Source of the DNA: an uncultured Eubacteriales bacterium
GTDB taxonomy: Bacteria > Bacillota > Clostridia > Oscillospirales > CAG-272
DNA: 33,914 nucleotides
NCBI GenBank assembly: GCA_949747515.1
Contig: CATKFO010000074.1
Span: 1-33,914, forward strand
Direction: 5' to 3'
This document shows, one piece after another, positions 6,748 to 15,115 of the stretch; position 1 is the first letter of the stretch; each line of letters begins with the position of its first letter. A model generated the notes under the pieces. That model made no database searches. It saw nothing but the letters and a program-made list of their open reading frames with translations, and was not told the DNA's origin. A program made the translations under genes and the position numbers.

Positions 6748-8676
6748 TTATTGTGCTCCGAGAAACGCTCGCAGCGATTCTTCTTCTTCGTATAGCTGCA
6801 TAAGTCTGTCTTCGGCTATAGTCTTTTTATCCGCCAGTTCCGCCGCGGCTTTCCAGTCTGCCGCGGCTTCTCCAAACATTTCGTCTTCAATTTCAATAAG
6901 CTCTGTTTCGAGTTTTTCACATTCTTTAGCGATAGCTTCAAGCCTTCTTTCGGCTCGTCTCCGTTCGGCCGCTTCGGCTTTTCTTTTCAGATACTCTTCT
7001 TTTGACGAGGAGACGGGCGCGGCGGATTCCGTTTCAACGGCTTTTTTATTTGCCGCTCCTCGTATAAATCCGTCGTAGCTTCCGTGATATACTCGACATT
7101 CTCCAGGCTCTGGGTTAAGTGATAAAAATTCAGTCGCCAGCTTTTTAACGAAATATCTGTCGTGTGAAACCGCGATAACAGTTCCGTCGAATGAAAGCAG
7201 CGCGTTTTCGAGCGCTTCTCGGGAGCCGATGTCAAGGTGGTTCGTAGGTTCGTCCAGGATAAGTAAATTTACCTTTGAAAGAATCAGCTTAGCGAGAGTT
7301 AATCTGGCGCGTTCGCCCCCGCTGAGAACGGACACTTTTTTTTCAATATCGTCTCCGCAGAAACGGAACAGAGCCAACGTATTGCGTATTTCAGTTTGAG
7401 TCAGAGCCGGATGAGCGTTCCAAAGCTCGTCGAGCGCAGTGTTCGTTTCAGTAAGATTTTGGTTTTCCTGCGCGTAGTATCCCACGTTGACGTTATATCC
7501 GTACTTAACCTTTCCCGCGGACGGAGGAAGATTACCCATAAGAACCTTAATCAAAGTGGACTTTCCGCATCCGTTTGGACCGGTAATGAACATACGCTCT
7601 CCTTTTTTCAAAAGAAACGATAGGTCGGAGAACAATGTTTTTCCTGGAAAACGGACCGACAATCCCTTTACTTCGATAACGTCGTTTCCGCTTTCGCCCG
7701 AAGAAGATATAGAAAAGTCGATAGATTTAGGCGCCTTTTTAGGCTTTTCGACTTTCTCCATCCTTGCGATAGCCTTTTCACGACTTTCGGCGGCTATAAT
7801 ATTTCTCTCTCTGTTCCAGCGCCTCTGGTTTTCAATATATGCCTCGAGACGAGCGATTTCTTTTTGCTGAAGCTCGTATTTTTTTTCAGCTATTTCTCTC
7901 TCCCTCTCTTTTTCTTTTACGAATTCAGAATAAGGACAGCGATAAAGCTTAGCCGTGTTATTTTCAACGTCGAGAGTTTTGTTTGTGACTCGATCGAGAA
8001 AGAGTCTGTCGTGGGAGACGGCGATCACGGTTTTTTTATATCCGGACAGATGTTCCTCAAGCCATATCATCGTATCCGAGTCCAGATGGTTTGTCGGCTC
8101 GTCAAGGAGCATTACGTCGGGTTCTCTAGCCAAAAGACGGGCGAGCGCTATACGAGTGCGCTGTCCTCCGCTCATACCGGAAATAGGCAGCGCGTGATAT
8201 TCTTCGCCGAAACCTAACGCTTTCAGCATGCTTGAGCATTTTGACCGGAAGTAAAGGCCTCCTTCCGACGCGTATCGTTCGTTTACAGCGTTAAGTTCTC
8301 CGCTGAGCCTCGTAAGAGCGTCCGTATCGTCCTCGTTTTTCATAAGAAATTCAATCTCTGCTATTCGTCTTTCGTCGGCGAGCAGTTCCGGAAACGCGGC
8401 GTACATCTGCTCCAAGACGGTGTTTCCGGCTCCGTCGGCGATGTTGAAAGCGTCGTCTTGGTGAAGAATACCTATGGTATAATTTTTTGAAATAAATACT
8501 TCGCCCTCGTCGGCTTCGTATTCGCCGGTCAGCAGCCGAAGAAGCGTTGATTTGCCGCTTCCGTTAACTCCGACTATTCCGAGGCGATCTCCTTCTTCAA
8601 GAGAGAAGGTCACTCCCGACAAGATGGTATTGACTCCCACCTTAAATCCGAGTCCGTTTGCAGCGATGGATGTCAT
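6748..8676 (-). CDS. ABC-F family ATPase (YdiF/Uup-like ribosome-associated factor)
   Basis: A 642-residue soluble protein with two ABC domains and no membrane segments. Domain 1 has Walker A GVNGSGKST (36-44), signature SGGQRTRIALARLL and Walker B LLDEPTNHLD. Domain 2 has GPNGCGKST, LSGGERARLTLAK and LILDEPTNHLD. Between them is the basic P-site tRNA-interaction linker (the run around EKKYELQQKEIARLEAYIENQRRWNRERN). The C-terminus (about 555-640) is a charged coiled coil, as in YdiF and Uup. ABC-F proteins bind the ribosomal E site and rescue stalled ribosomes or protect against antibiotics. Nothing here specifies a resistance subtype, so a housekeeping role is more likely. AAAGG is 9 nt before the ATG. 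A hairpin lies just upstream at 8703-8731. Confidence 0.92.
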   Translation of the reverse strand: MTSIAANGLGFKVGVNTILSGVTFSLEEGDRLGIVGVNGSGKSTLLRLLTGEYEADEGEVFISKNYTIGILHQDDAFNIADGAGNTVLEQMYAAFPELLADERRIAEIEFLMKNEDDTDALTRLSGELNAVNERYASEGGLYFRSKCSSMLKALGFGEEYHALPISGMSGGQRTRIALARLLAREPDVMLLDEPTNHLDSDTMIWLEEHLSGYKKTVIAVSHDRLFLDRVTNKTLDVENNTAKLYRCPYSEFVKEKEREREIAEKKYELQQKEIARLEAYIENQRRWNRERNIIAAESREKAIARMEKVEKPKKAPKSIDFSISSSGESGNDVIEVKGLSVRFPGKTLFSDLSFLLKKGERMFITGPNGCGKSTLIKVLMGNLPPSAGKVKYGYNVNVGYYAQENQNLTETNTALDELWNAHPALTQTEIRNTLALFRFCGDDIEKKVSVLSGGERARLTLAKLILSKVNLLILDEPTNHLDIGSREALENALLSFDGTVIAVSHDRYFVKKLATEFLSLNPEPGECRVYHGSYDGFIRGAANKKAVETESAAPVSSSKEEYLKRKAEAAERRRAERRLEAIAKECEKLETELIEIEDEMFGEAAADWKAAAELADKKTIAEDRLMQLYEEEESLRAFLGAQ

Positions 8677-8694
8677 ATGTCACAGCCTTTCTGA

Positions 8695-8731
8695 GTAAAA
8701 GAGCCGCGCCGAACAAGCCGGACGGCGCAGC
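8695..8731 (-). terminator. Hairpin terminator (or leader hairpin) between TPM gene and ABC-F gene
   Basis: GCTGCGCCG (8723-8731) pairs with CGGCGCGGC (8703-8711), with one wobble and an 11-nt loop, followed on the minus strand by TCTTTTA. It most simply terminates the operon that ends with the TPM gene. A TATAAT at 8741-8746 immediately before it raises the alternative that it is the 5' leader hairpin of the ABC-F transcript, but no matching -35 is seen. Confidence 0.7.
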
Positions 8732-8751
8732 CCGCAAGATATTATAGCGTT

Positions 8752-9738
8752 TTATTTGTAAATGTTTTGTCTATTTCCGTATTGACCGGACTGATCTCCG
8801 GTTATTTCACGTTTGTTTCCCTTGGATCCTCCGCGGTTTACCATAGGAAACGCGACTGTGCTGTCGTTCATCGGATCCCCTTGCCGTCTGCCGGAAGACG
8901 CGGGCGGAAGCTGTCTCGGAGAATCGCTTCTGGGGTTAGGATCGTACACGCTGGCGTATTCAATATACCTTCCGTTTTCCGATCTTCTAACGGTTTCGTT
9001 TGGTCGTGGAAGTCTGTTCTGATTCGTCCTTCTTCCTCTGTTTCTTCCTCGAGCCGCCATTTCCCGTCTGCGGGCTTCCATATATCTTCTTCTCTTTTCG
9101 AGGGCGCGGCGTTCGAGTATTATAAGAGCGACGTATCCGGCTATAAGAAGTATGGCTATGGCGAGAATTATTTTGAGGATTATTCCGAATATCTTTGACA
9201 AAATTGATTTTTCAGCTTTCACGTCAGGCAGAGCGGAGGTCAAAAATTCATCGAGAGCCTTTGCAGTTCCTACGACGCCTTCGGCCAGGTTCCCGTCGAA
9301 GCTGTCGTCAAGCTTTTCGCTGAGAATACTTTTTAACTTTTCATCGGTCAGAGTTTTCGTCAGAGAATTGCTTTGTACCGCCCAGTACACCTTGTCCTCT
9401 TTAGAAATAAGAAGAAGAACCCCGTTTCCTATCTTCCACTCTTTGAATACGGCCCGAGCGTAGTCTTTTACAGCCGTTTCAAGATTTGAAGCGCCGCTTT
9501 CGCCGCCTACCTGAACCACGGAATTCACTATGCATACGGCGACTCTCGCGCCTTTTTTTTCGCTTAGCTTTGCCGAAGAATCGGCTATGGAGGACAGTTC
9601 TTCTTCCGAAAGAGTTCCCGTTCCGTCGTAGGTATAATTGCTTGACTTCGGGTATGCGAGGACAGGTATTGCCGCGCATACGATGAAGACGGCGATAAGC
9701 ATAAACGAGAGGCTCCTTAATATACTGCTTTTTTTCAT
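8752..9738 (-). CDS. TPM-domain membrane protein with Arg-rich cytoplasmic tail
   Basis: A 328-residue protein with a signal peptide at 1-28 (ending PVLA), an extracellular TPM domain (TLP18.3/Psb32/MOLO-1 family) at about 37-170 (GTLSEEELSSIADSSAKL, KEWKIGNGVLLLISKEDKVYW) and a transmembrane segment at about 185-209. A 120-residue cytoplasmic tail follows that begins with a dense Arg/Glu helix (ERRALEKRRRYMEARRREM) and continues as Arg/Asn/Pro/Ser-rich disordered sequence. TPM domains are small alpha/beta domains; some plant members have phosphatase activity, and bacterial roles are poorly known. It is the last gene of the operon with TelA and the polytopic protein. The AAAGGA site is about 13 nt from the ATG, longer than usual. 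Confidence 0.82.
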   Translation of the reverse strand: MKKSSILRSLSFMLIAVFIVCAAIPVLAYPKSSNYTYDGTGTLSEEELSSIADSSAKLSEKKGARVAVCIVNSVVQVGGESGASNLETAVKDYARAVFKEWKIGNGVLLLISKEDKVYWAVQSNSLTKTLTDEKLKSILSEKLDDSFDGNLAEGVVGTAKALDEFLTSALPDVKAEKSILSKIFGIILKIILAIAILLIAGYVALIILERRALEKRRRYMEARRREMAARGRNRGRRTNQNRLPRPNETVRRSENGRYIEYASVYDPNPRSDSPRQLPPASSGRRQGDPMNDSTVAFPMVNRGGSKGNKREITGDQSGQYGNRQNIYK

Positions 9739-9806
9739 TTTTTCGGGAGTTCCTTTCTTTTTTCTGATCCTTGTTGGAAAGCTCGCTTCAGGACTTTTCC
9801 CCCAAG

Positions 9807-10952
9807 TCAGCCGTTCTTTCCGTTTCCTATGTCAAGCAGCTTGCTTTTTAGCTCCGCCTCGATGCGAGCAAGCTCCGCTTCGGCTTCTCGTCTGCGCGCG
9901 CCGGATTCGTTCTGTATTTGACGCACTTCGTCAAGGGTGGCTATAAGCTCTTCGTTAGTATTCTTTAAGGTTTCAATATCTACGACGCCGCGCTCCGACT
10001 CTCTCGTTATATCGACGGTAGCCTGATGAAGCTTCGACGCGTTTTGACGAAGCAGTTCGTTTGTCATGTCCGTTACGCTGCGCCCCGCCTCCATCGCTTC
10101 CGCGGAATGAGCGATACCAAGCGCCAGCACCATCTGACTTTTCCATAGAGGGATAGTGTTCATAATAATGGTCTGGATTTTCTCGCTCATCATAGTGTCG
10201 TTATTTTGGAGAAGCCTGATTTGAGGAGCCGTCTGTATCGCAACCGTTCTCGTAAGCTCCAAATCGTGAAGTCTTCGCTCGAAGCGGTTGCACTGTTCGG
10301 CGAAGTCGTTCGCGGCCTGCGCGTCTTCCGGAAGACCGGACGTTTCGGCTTTGCTCTTCATTTCAGCGAGAGTAACGTCTCTTTCACGGGCGAGCCGCTT
10401 TTTACCCGCGGCGATATACATAGTCGCTTCCTTGAGATAAGTAAGATTCATTTCGTACAGGTTGTCGAAAACAGCGATGTCCTTGAGCAGCACGAGCTGC
10501 CTGTCCTCGAGGGCCTCGGCGATTCCATTAACGCTTTCCTCCGCCTTCGAGTATTTGATTTTCATGTTTTCAATCTTATTCTTCGATCTTCTGAACAATC
10601 CTTTAAAGCCCTTAGCTTCTTCATCGTTTATTCCGCGGAGCTCTGAAAGCAGGTCTGTGATCATAGCGCCAAGCTCTCCGAAATCCTTTGTTTTCACGCC
10701 GCTCAGAGCCGTATCGGAGAAGTCTGAGATTTTCTTTTGCGCCGCGGAACCGTAGCTTAAAATCAGGGAGCTGTCGGTAATATCTATCTGTTCGGCGAAT
10801 TTGTCCACAGCCGCTTTTTCTTCTTCCGTCAGCATAGACTCCGGCGACGCGAAAGTCTCCTCGGCTTTGACAGGCTCTGTCGGAACCGCCTGAGCGGCCG
10901 CGGACTTAAAGCCGTCGAGAGTAAGCTTTATACCGTTATTATTGTTTTCCAT
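9807..10952 (-). CDS. TelA/KlaA-family toxic anion resistance protein
   Basis: A 381-residue, largely alpha-helical soluble protein matching the TelA family (PF05816): LFRRSKNKIENMKIKYSKAEESVNGIAEALEDRQLVLLKDIAVFDNLYEMNLTYL is the family core in the first half, followed by TAPQIRLLQNNDTMMSEKIQTIIMNTIPLWKSQMVLALG in the second. The family was named for tellurite resistance on plasmids, but chromosomal copies are widespread and are linked to cell-envelope stress. Their biochemical function is not established. It lies 16 nt after the polytopic membrane protein gene, with AAAAAGG ahead of the ATG, and 68 nt before the TPM gene. Confidence 0.88.
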   Translation of the reverse strand: MENNNNGIKLTLDGFKSAAAQAVPTEPVKAEETFASPESMLTEEEKAAVDKFAEQIDITDSSLILSYGSAAQKKISDFSDTALSGVKTKDFGELGAMITDLLSELRGINDEEAKGFKGLFRRSKNKIENMKIKYSKAEESVNGIAEALEDRQLVLLKDIAVFDNLYEMNLTYLKEATMYIAAGKKRLARERDVTLAEMKSKAETSGLPEDAQAANDFAEQCNRFERRLHDLELTRTVAIQTAPQIRLLQNNDTMMSEKIQTIIMNTIPLWKSQMVLALGIAHSAEAMEAGRSVTDMTNELLRQNASKLHQATVDITRESERGVVDIETLKNTNEELIATLDEVRQIQNESGARRREAEAELARIEAELKSKLLDIGNGKNG

Positions 10953-10968
10953 ATCAAAATCCTTTTTC

Positions 10969-11880
10969 TCACGCTTTATTTTCAGCGTTTTTCACTGAGT
11001 CTCCGCCGGTTTCGTTTTCGGGTATATTAAAATCGCAATTTTCCTGATATGTCGGAGTCTTGTATGAGTCGGCGTCGCCGGCGATACGTATAACCGCGAA
11101 TATTCCTATGACTGCGAGCAGTATATTTTCCATGATCGTAGGCGTTGTAAATCCGTCGGTGCGGCAGAGAGCTATGCGAGCCGCCGCGATGGGAAGCGTG
11201 ATAAAAGCGACCAGAAAGGAGGATACGGCGCATTTAAAGGAAGAAGAGATTACGAGCGCGCGCCTGCTTTCGGCGAGGAAGAAAAGTATAACCGCGGCTA
11301 TGGAAACGTTGGTTACCGCCAGTTCCGGGTCGTTCAGCGGAATTTCTCCCAAGTCGAAATAATATTTAAACATGAGGAACGCTCCCCATACTATCGGTAT
11401 AAAGGTTGTGATTCTGTGCAGAGACGCGCGCCTGATTTTCCCGGACGCGTCGCATATAAAGGGAACGGAGGACAAAAGCCCGAGGAACGGGCAGACGTAC
11501 GAGCATATTTCACCGAAGGTCGGAGAAGTTGGAAGAGGTTCGTATGAATACGCCGACATTATAAAATATCCTATAAAGAAGAACGCCGTCAGAAACGAGC
11601 CGAAGGTTACGGACGCGGTAGGAACGACGTCCTCGTCTTCACGGACCGCTCCCTTTACGGACAGAGCCGTAATAATAGAAATAACGGCGGAGACTGCGAA
11701 AAGAGAAAACGCTATTGCGGGCGTTACGTTTCCTGAGGCGTAATGGCGTATATCTTTATCGTACAGACCTCCGTGATAAGCCGAGTAGTACAGGGCTGCC
11801 GCTCCCGCCGACAGACACGCGCACAGCGCCGCTCCGATTGCGACGCGAGCCTTATAAGAGATAGATTTTTTATTGTTCAT
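10969..11880 (-). CDS. Polytopic membrane protein of unknown function
   Basis: I do not recognise a family. The translation has about eight hydrophobic segments (approximately residues 13-32, 52-72, 89-109, 125-142, 156-173, 186-203, 215-233 and 252-269 counted from the chosen start) and a hydrophilic acidic C-terminus of about 30 residues. I prefer ATG 11880: AAAAGG lies 11 nt upstream, while the in-frame TTG at 11889 leaves only 2 nt. It is the first gene of the transcript driven by the promoter at 11940-11968, 16 nt before telA, so it probably forms a membrane partner of the TelA/TPM pair. Confidence 0.75.
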   Translation of the reverse strand: MNNKKSISYKARVAIGAALCACLSAGAAALYYSAYHGGLYDKDIRHYASGNVTPAIAFSLFAVSAVISIITALSVKGAVREDEDVVPTASVTFGSFLTAFFFIGYFIMSAYSYEPLPTSPTFGEICSYVCPFLGLLSSVPFICDASGKIRRASLHRITTFIPIVWGAFLMFKYYFDLGEIPLNDPELAVTNVSIAAVILFFLAESRRALVISSSFKCAVSSFLVAFITLPIAAARIALCRTDGFTTPTIMENILLAVIGIFAVIRIAGDADSYKTPTYQENCDFNIPENETGGDSVKNAENKA

Positions 11881-11939
11881 GTATTCCAAAACCTTTTCTT
11901 TGAAAATAACGTTATCGCATCATAATTTATACGTTATAT

Positions 11940-11968
11940 ATAATATCACAAAAACGCTTTGACTTCAA
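11940..11968 (-). promoter_or_regulatory. SigA-type promoter for the membrane protein-TelA-TPM operon
   Basis: On the minus strand TTGAAG (11963-11968) and TATTAT (11940-11945) are separated by 17 nt. They lie about 60 nt upstream of the ATG at 11880. Confidence 0.5.
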
Positions 11969-12055
11969 CAGGAAAACCGGAAAAATACAGTTGAATTTAA
12001 GCTGGAGAATACTGCCTTTGTCCGAAAGCAAATTCTGGAGAGAATTTTGAAACGC

Positions 12056-12086
12056 AAAAAGGGGACGCCTGATTAAAGACGTCCCC
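12056..12086 (-). terminator. Rho-independent terminator after the OGG gene
   Basis: GGGGACGTC (12078-12086) pairs with GGCGTCCCC (12061-12069), with one G-T pair and an 8-nt loop, then five T residues on the minus strand (12056-12060). It lies 15 nt after the stop of the glycosylase gene. Confidence 0.92.
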
Positions 12087-12100
12087 CTTAGTGTAAAATT

Positions 12101-13021
12101 TTATTGTCCTCCGAGGTATCGTTCCATATAAAAGAGATACTGCTGAGCGACGCCGGCGTATTTTCCGAATTTTTTGGGATCCGGTCCGTTGTCGAAGTAT
12201 TTAGCCGCTACCTTTTTCATCCATGTGTCTATCGGATACGCTTCCGTTTTGCCGAACCCGAACAGAAGCGCGCAGGCGGCTACCTTTGGCCCTACGCCTT
12301 TTACTTGCATAAGCGTTCTTTCGCATTCGTCGTAATCTTCGCATTGAAGAGTCGCGTCGAGATCAAGTTCTCCGTCGGCGACCCGGCGCGCGGCGTCGGC
12401 GATATATTTTGCGCGGAAACCTGTTTTAAGCTGGAATATCGCTTCCTCTCCGGCGTCGGCTAGCGCGCGTGCCGTAGGAAACGCGAATCCCAGGCCGTCC
12501 TCCGTCCTATCTCCGTATTTTTCGCAAAGAGCGGCGATAATTTTCTTTATTCTCGGTATATTATTGTTCTGAGAGACGATAAATGAACAGAGCGTTTCCC
12601 AGGGGTCTTGTCTAAGAAGCCGTATTCCCGCCGAGGATTCGGCCGCTCGGCGCATTACGTCGTTTCCGCGTTCGTCGAGCGCGTTTGTGATTATCCGGTC
12701 TATTTCTCCATAATCCGTATCAAGCGACAGATATCGCTCCCAGATAGAGGCGTATTCCGTTTCGTTCGCGCCCAAGATCGTCATGTCGTTTCCGCTTTGC
12801 CGAAAAGTCACGCATTTTCCGAAAGCAATGCCGCTTACGGAGCAGTCGGCATCGTTCCGATCGTCCGGACTGTCGGGCCAGTCAGACGAAGCGGTAGGGT
12901 CGAACCTAAAGCATTGACCGCAGTCAAAAGTTTTGAAGACAGAAAAGTTTCCTATATTTGAAATACGTACGAACGGACGGCCGTTTTGGGTTCCCGCGTC
13001 GATTATGTCGGGTCTTTGCAT
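12101..13021 (-). CDS. ogg: 8-oxoguanine DNA glycosylase, OGG1 family
   Basis: A 306-residue protein with the OGG1 N-terminal segment (FDCGQCFRFDP, 32-42) and a helix-hairpin-helix glycosylase fold. LMQVKGVGPKVAACALLFGF carries the HhH loop and Lys246, equivalent to the Schiff-base lysine of human OGG1 (Lys249). PIDTWM supplies Asp265, equivalent to Asp268. Both key residues being present argues for a bifunctional glycosylase/AP lyase that removes 8-oxoguanine, rather than an AlkA-type enzyme, which lacks the lysine. An in-frame TAG just upstream fixes the start at or after 13021. The GGAAAGG site is 14 nt away, with a decoy ATG between. It follows the fucosidase gene by 53 nt without an obvious terminator, so the two may be co-transcribed. 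Confidence 0.88.
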   Translation of the reverse strand: MQRPDIIDAGTQNGRPFVRISNIGNFSVFKTFDCGQCFRFDPTASSDWPDSPDDRNDADCSVSGIAFGKCVTFRQSGNDMTILGANETEYASIWERYLSLDTDYGEIDRIITNALDERGNDVMRRAAESSAGIRLLRQDPWETLCSFIVSQNNNIPRIKKIIAALCEKYGDRTEDGLGFAFPTARALADAGEEAIFQLKTGFRAKYIADAARRVADGELDLDATLQCEDYDECERTLMQVKGVGPKVAACALLFGFGKTEAYPIDTWMKKVAAKYFDNGPDPKKFGKYAGVAQQYLFYMERYLGGQ

Positions 13022-13074
13022 TATGCGCTACCATACCTTTCCTGAATTCTATCAAATTAAAAAATTTACGCTCG

Positions 13075-14742
13075 TCAGCCGATCACATGGACGTCGAGTT
13101 CTTCGTTCGCATCGCCGTCTATCGTAAGTCTTATTTGATACGATCCTCCGACCGAGCCCAAGGAGCAGACTATTCGCCCGGAACGTTTGACGTCGCTTCG
13201 CTGAAGTTCGTACCATGACGCGCCGTCGAACGCTTCGAGCAGATATCCCGTTTTTTCTTTCGAGAAAAAGTCAACCGAGGTAAATTCGTACACTCCGCCG
13301 AAGTTAATTACGGCAGAGTTTTCGGAGTATTCTATACTGGACGCAAGATCGCGGCGAGTTTTTATTTTTATCTCTTCCATGAAAGTGTCCGACGGCATAG
13401 AATATACCCCGAAATTTCTTATAATAGGCGCGGCGGCGAAACCGGAAATTACCAAGCGGACTTTATCTGATGTTACGGGAGCAAAGCGTTCCGCTCTCCT
13501 ATATCCTATAGATTGTTTTTCCGCAATAGTAATCCATTCTCCGTCTACGACCGCTTCGACTTTAAATTCGTTTATTCTCTGTCCGAGTTCCACGTATTCG
13601 GAAATGGAAAACATATCGAAAGTTACGGGAGAGGGGAAAGTCAGCTCGAGCATCGGTTTTTTGTCTCCGTCGGAGGGAGCCCATACGGAATCGTCGTCGG
13701 AAAGAGCGTTCGAAGGGGAAAGATCGGCGTGACGGGTAGAGGACGCTTCGGCGGCGCATCCGCTCAGTTTCGAAGATAGTACGGCTCGGATTCTTCGTCC
13801 GGCTTCAACGGCCGAGGCCGCGTCGGCGTCGTGTATGAGACCGCGCCTGTCCGGCGGAAAATTCAGCAGCTCCATTTGACCGCGTCCGACGGAGTCGAAC
13901 CATATGCCTACGAGATTTGCGGGCGTTCGCACGTCGGCGAGCTGATTTTCATGATAGAACCAGCCGGGTCTGATAGATACGTCTACCTCCGCGGGAATGA
14001 ACCGTTCTCCGCAGAAGTCTCCGCGATTGAGGCGATCTGTAGTTTCCGTATACAGCGCGTCTTCGTTTACGGTTTCATAGCAGACGTCTCCCGCAAAGCC
14101 TTCCTCGTTGCCAACCCAGCGGCACTCCACCCATGGGGTCGCTCCGATAGAGCCGAATATACAGGCGTGCGGCTGTAGACGTCGTATTGTCTCGGCCCAG
14201 CTTTGCCAGTCGTACGGAGTTTCACCGCTTCCGGCTCCGTCCCACCATATTTCGTCGATTCTGCCGTAATTTGAAAGCAGTTCTTCGAGCTGATTCCGGT
14301 AAAAGACGCTGTATTCCGCGCTTCCCCAAAGCGGGCTGTGTCTGTCCCACGGGGATATGTATACGCCGGCCTTTATTCCGTACTCACGGCAGGCGTCGGT
14401 AAACTCTTTTATCACGTCTCCATTTCCGTTTTTATACGGACTGTTTTTTACCGTATGTTCGCTGTATTTGCTGGGCCAAAGGCAAAATCCGTCGTGATGC
14501 TTAGCCGTTATTATTGCAAGCTCGTATCCGGCTTCCTTCACGGTTTTTATCCATTGACGGCAGTCAAGCGCGGAAGGGTTAAACTGACTTTCTCTTTCAG
14601 TTCCGTTCCCCCATTCGAGGTCGGTAAACGTATTGACTCCGAAGTGAAAAAACGCTTTTCTTCCCATTTTAAGATGTTCCATCTGTCTTTCGGTAGGGAC
14701 GGCTCCGAAAGGCGCGAGGCCATATTTTTCAAAGTCTTTCAT
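13075..14742 (-). CDS. GH29 alpha-L-fucosidase with F5/8-type C-terminal domain
   Basis: A 555-residue protein. The N-terminal (beta/alpha)8 domain has the GH29 hallmarks: FFHFGVNTF (31-39), AKHHDGFCLW (80-89), YGIKAGVYISPWDRH (121-135) and EIWWDGAGS (164-172), where Asp168 is the expected nucleophile. Residues from about 320 form a discoidin (F5/8 type C)-like beta-sandwich: AEASSTRHADLSPSNALSDDDSVWAPSDG, then the RLVISGFAAAPIIRNFGVY strand pair. This layout is typical of the GH29-B group, which prefers branched alpha-1,3/1,4-fucosides; the subgroup is an inference. No signal peptide is present, so it should act in the cytoplasm on imported fucosyl oligosaccharides. AAAAGG is 13 nt from the ATG, and the promoter lies at 14901-14930. 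Confidence 0.92.
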   Translation of the reverse strand: MKDFEKYGLAPFGAVPTERQMEHLKMGRKAFFHFGVNTFTDLEWGNGTERESQFNPSALDCRQWIKTVKEAGYELAIITAKHHDGFCLWPSKYSEHTVKNSPYKNGNGDVIKEFTDACREYGIKAGVYISPWDRHSPLWGSAEYSVFYRNQLEELLSNYGRIDEIWWDGAGSGETPYDWQSWAETIRRLQPHACIFGSIGATPWVECRWVGNEEGFAGDVCYETVNEDALYTETTDRLNRGDFCGERFIPAEVDVSIRPGWFYHENQLADVRTPANLVGIWFDSVGRGQMELLNFPPDRRGLIHDADAASAVEAGRRIRAVLSSKLSGCAAEASSTRHADLSPSNALSDDDSVWAPSDGDKKPMLELTFPSPVTFDMFSISEYVELGQRINEFKVEAVVDGEWITIAEKQSIGYRRAERFAPVTSDKVRLVISGFAAAPIIRNFGVYSMPSDTFMEEIKIKTRRDLASSIEYSENSAVINFGGVYEFTSVDFFSKEKTGYLLEAFDGASWYELQRSDVKRSGRIVCSLGSVGGSYQIRLTIDGDANEELDVHVIG

Positions 14743-15099
14743 AATTGCAGTTATACCTTTTATTTGAAATTTATTAGGAGAGTATTGCGTCTATCCGACT
14801 TTTTACGCGCGAGTAAAGCTCTACATAAAGTTCTGTTCAGATATATTCAATACTTCCGTCGCTCTCGGTCTATAAACGTCCGATAGTTCATGTCCTTGAC
14901 AGTATATCACAAATATCGATTAGTTGTCCACACAATTACAAAAAATTTGTTTGGTAAACTCAAATATAACTAAATTAAAAAGTTTCAGTTTTCATATGAG
15001 ATTGGCTCGCTTGATTTTTGGAATTATAAAGCCGACCGACGTCTTAAATCGCATTATGGCGACGTTTTTCTTTATTAAAAAAGAGGATACGCCGATATG
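14743..15099 (-). other. Intergenic region: fucosidase 5' leader, promoter and upstream terminator
   Basis: This 357-nt gap holds an approximately 150-nt untranslated leader of the fucosidase gene, its promoter (14901-14930) and most of the terminator of the preceding gene (from 15076). The stretch 14931-15075 is AT-rich and I see nothing in it. I recognise no known riboswitch fold in the leader. Confidence 0.6.
14901..14930 (-). promoter_or_regulatory. SigA-type promoter for the GH29 fucosidase gene
   Basis: On the minus strand TGGACA (14925-14930) and TATACT (14901-14906) are separated by 18 nt. They leave a leader of about 150 nt before the ATG at 14742. Confidence 0.55.
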
Positions 15100-15115
15100 T
15101 CAGCGTTCCTCTTTT
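15076..15115 (-). terminator. Terminator overlapping the end of the acidic-tail protein gene
   Basis: AAAAGAGGAACGC (15103-15115) pairs with GCGTATCCTCTTTT (15079-15092) with one bulge, followed by T-rich minus-strand sequence. The stem includes the last coding codons and the TGA stop at 15100-15102. Confidence 0.8.

Noticed and set aside
14743..14900. Possible riboswitch in the long fucosidase leader
   Set aside because: No conserved motif or convincing stem set of a known riboswitch class could be found by eye.
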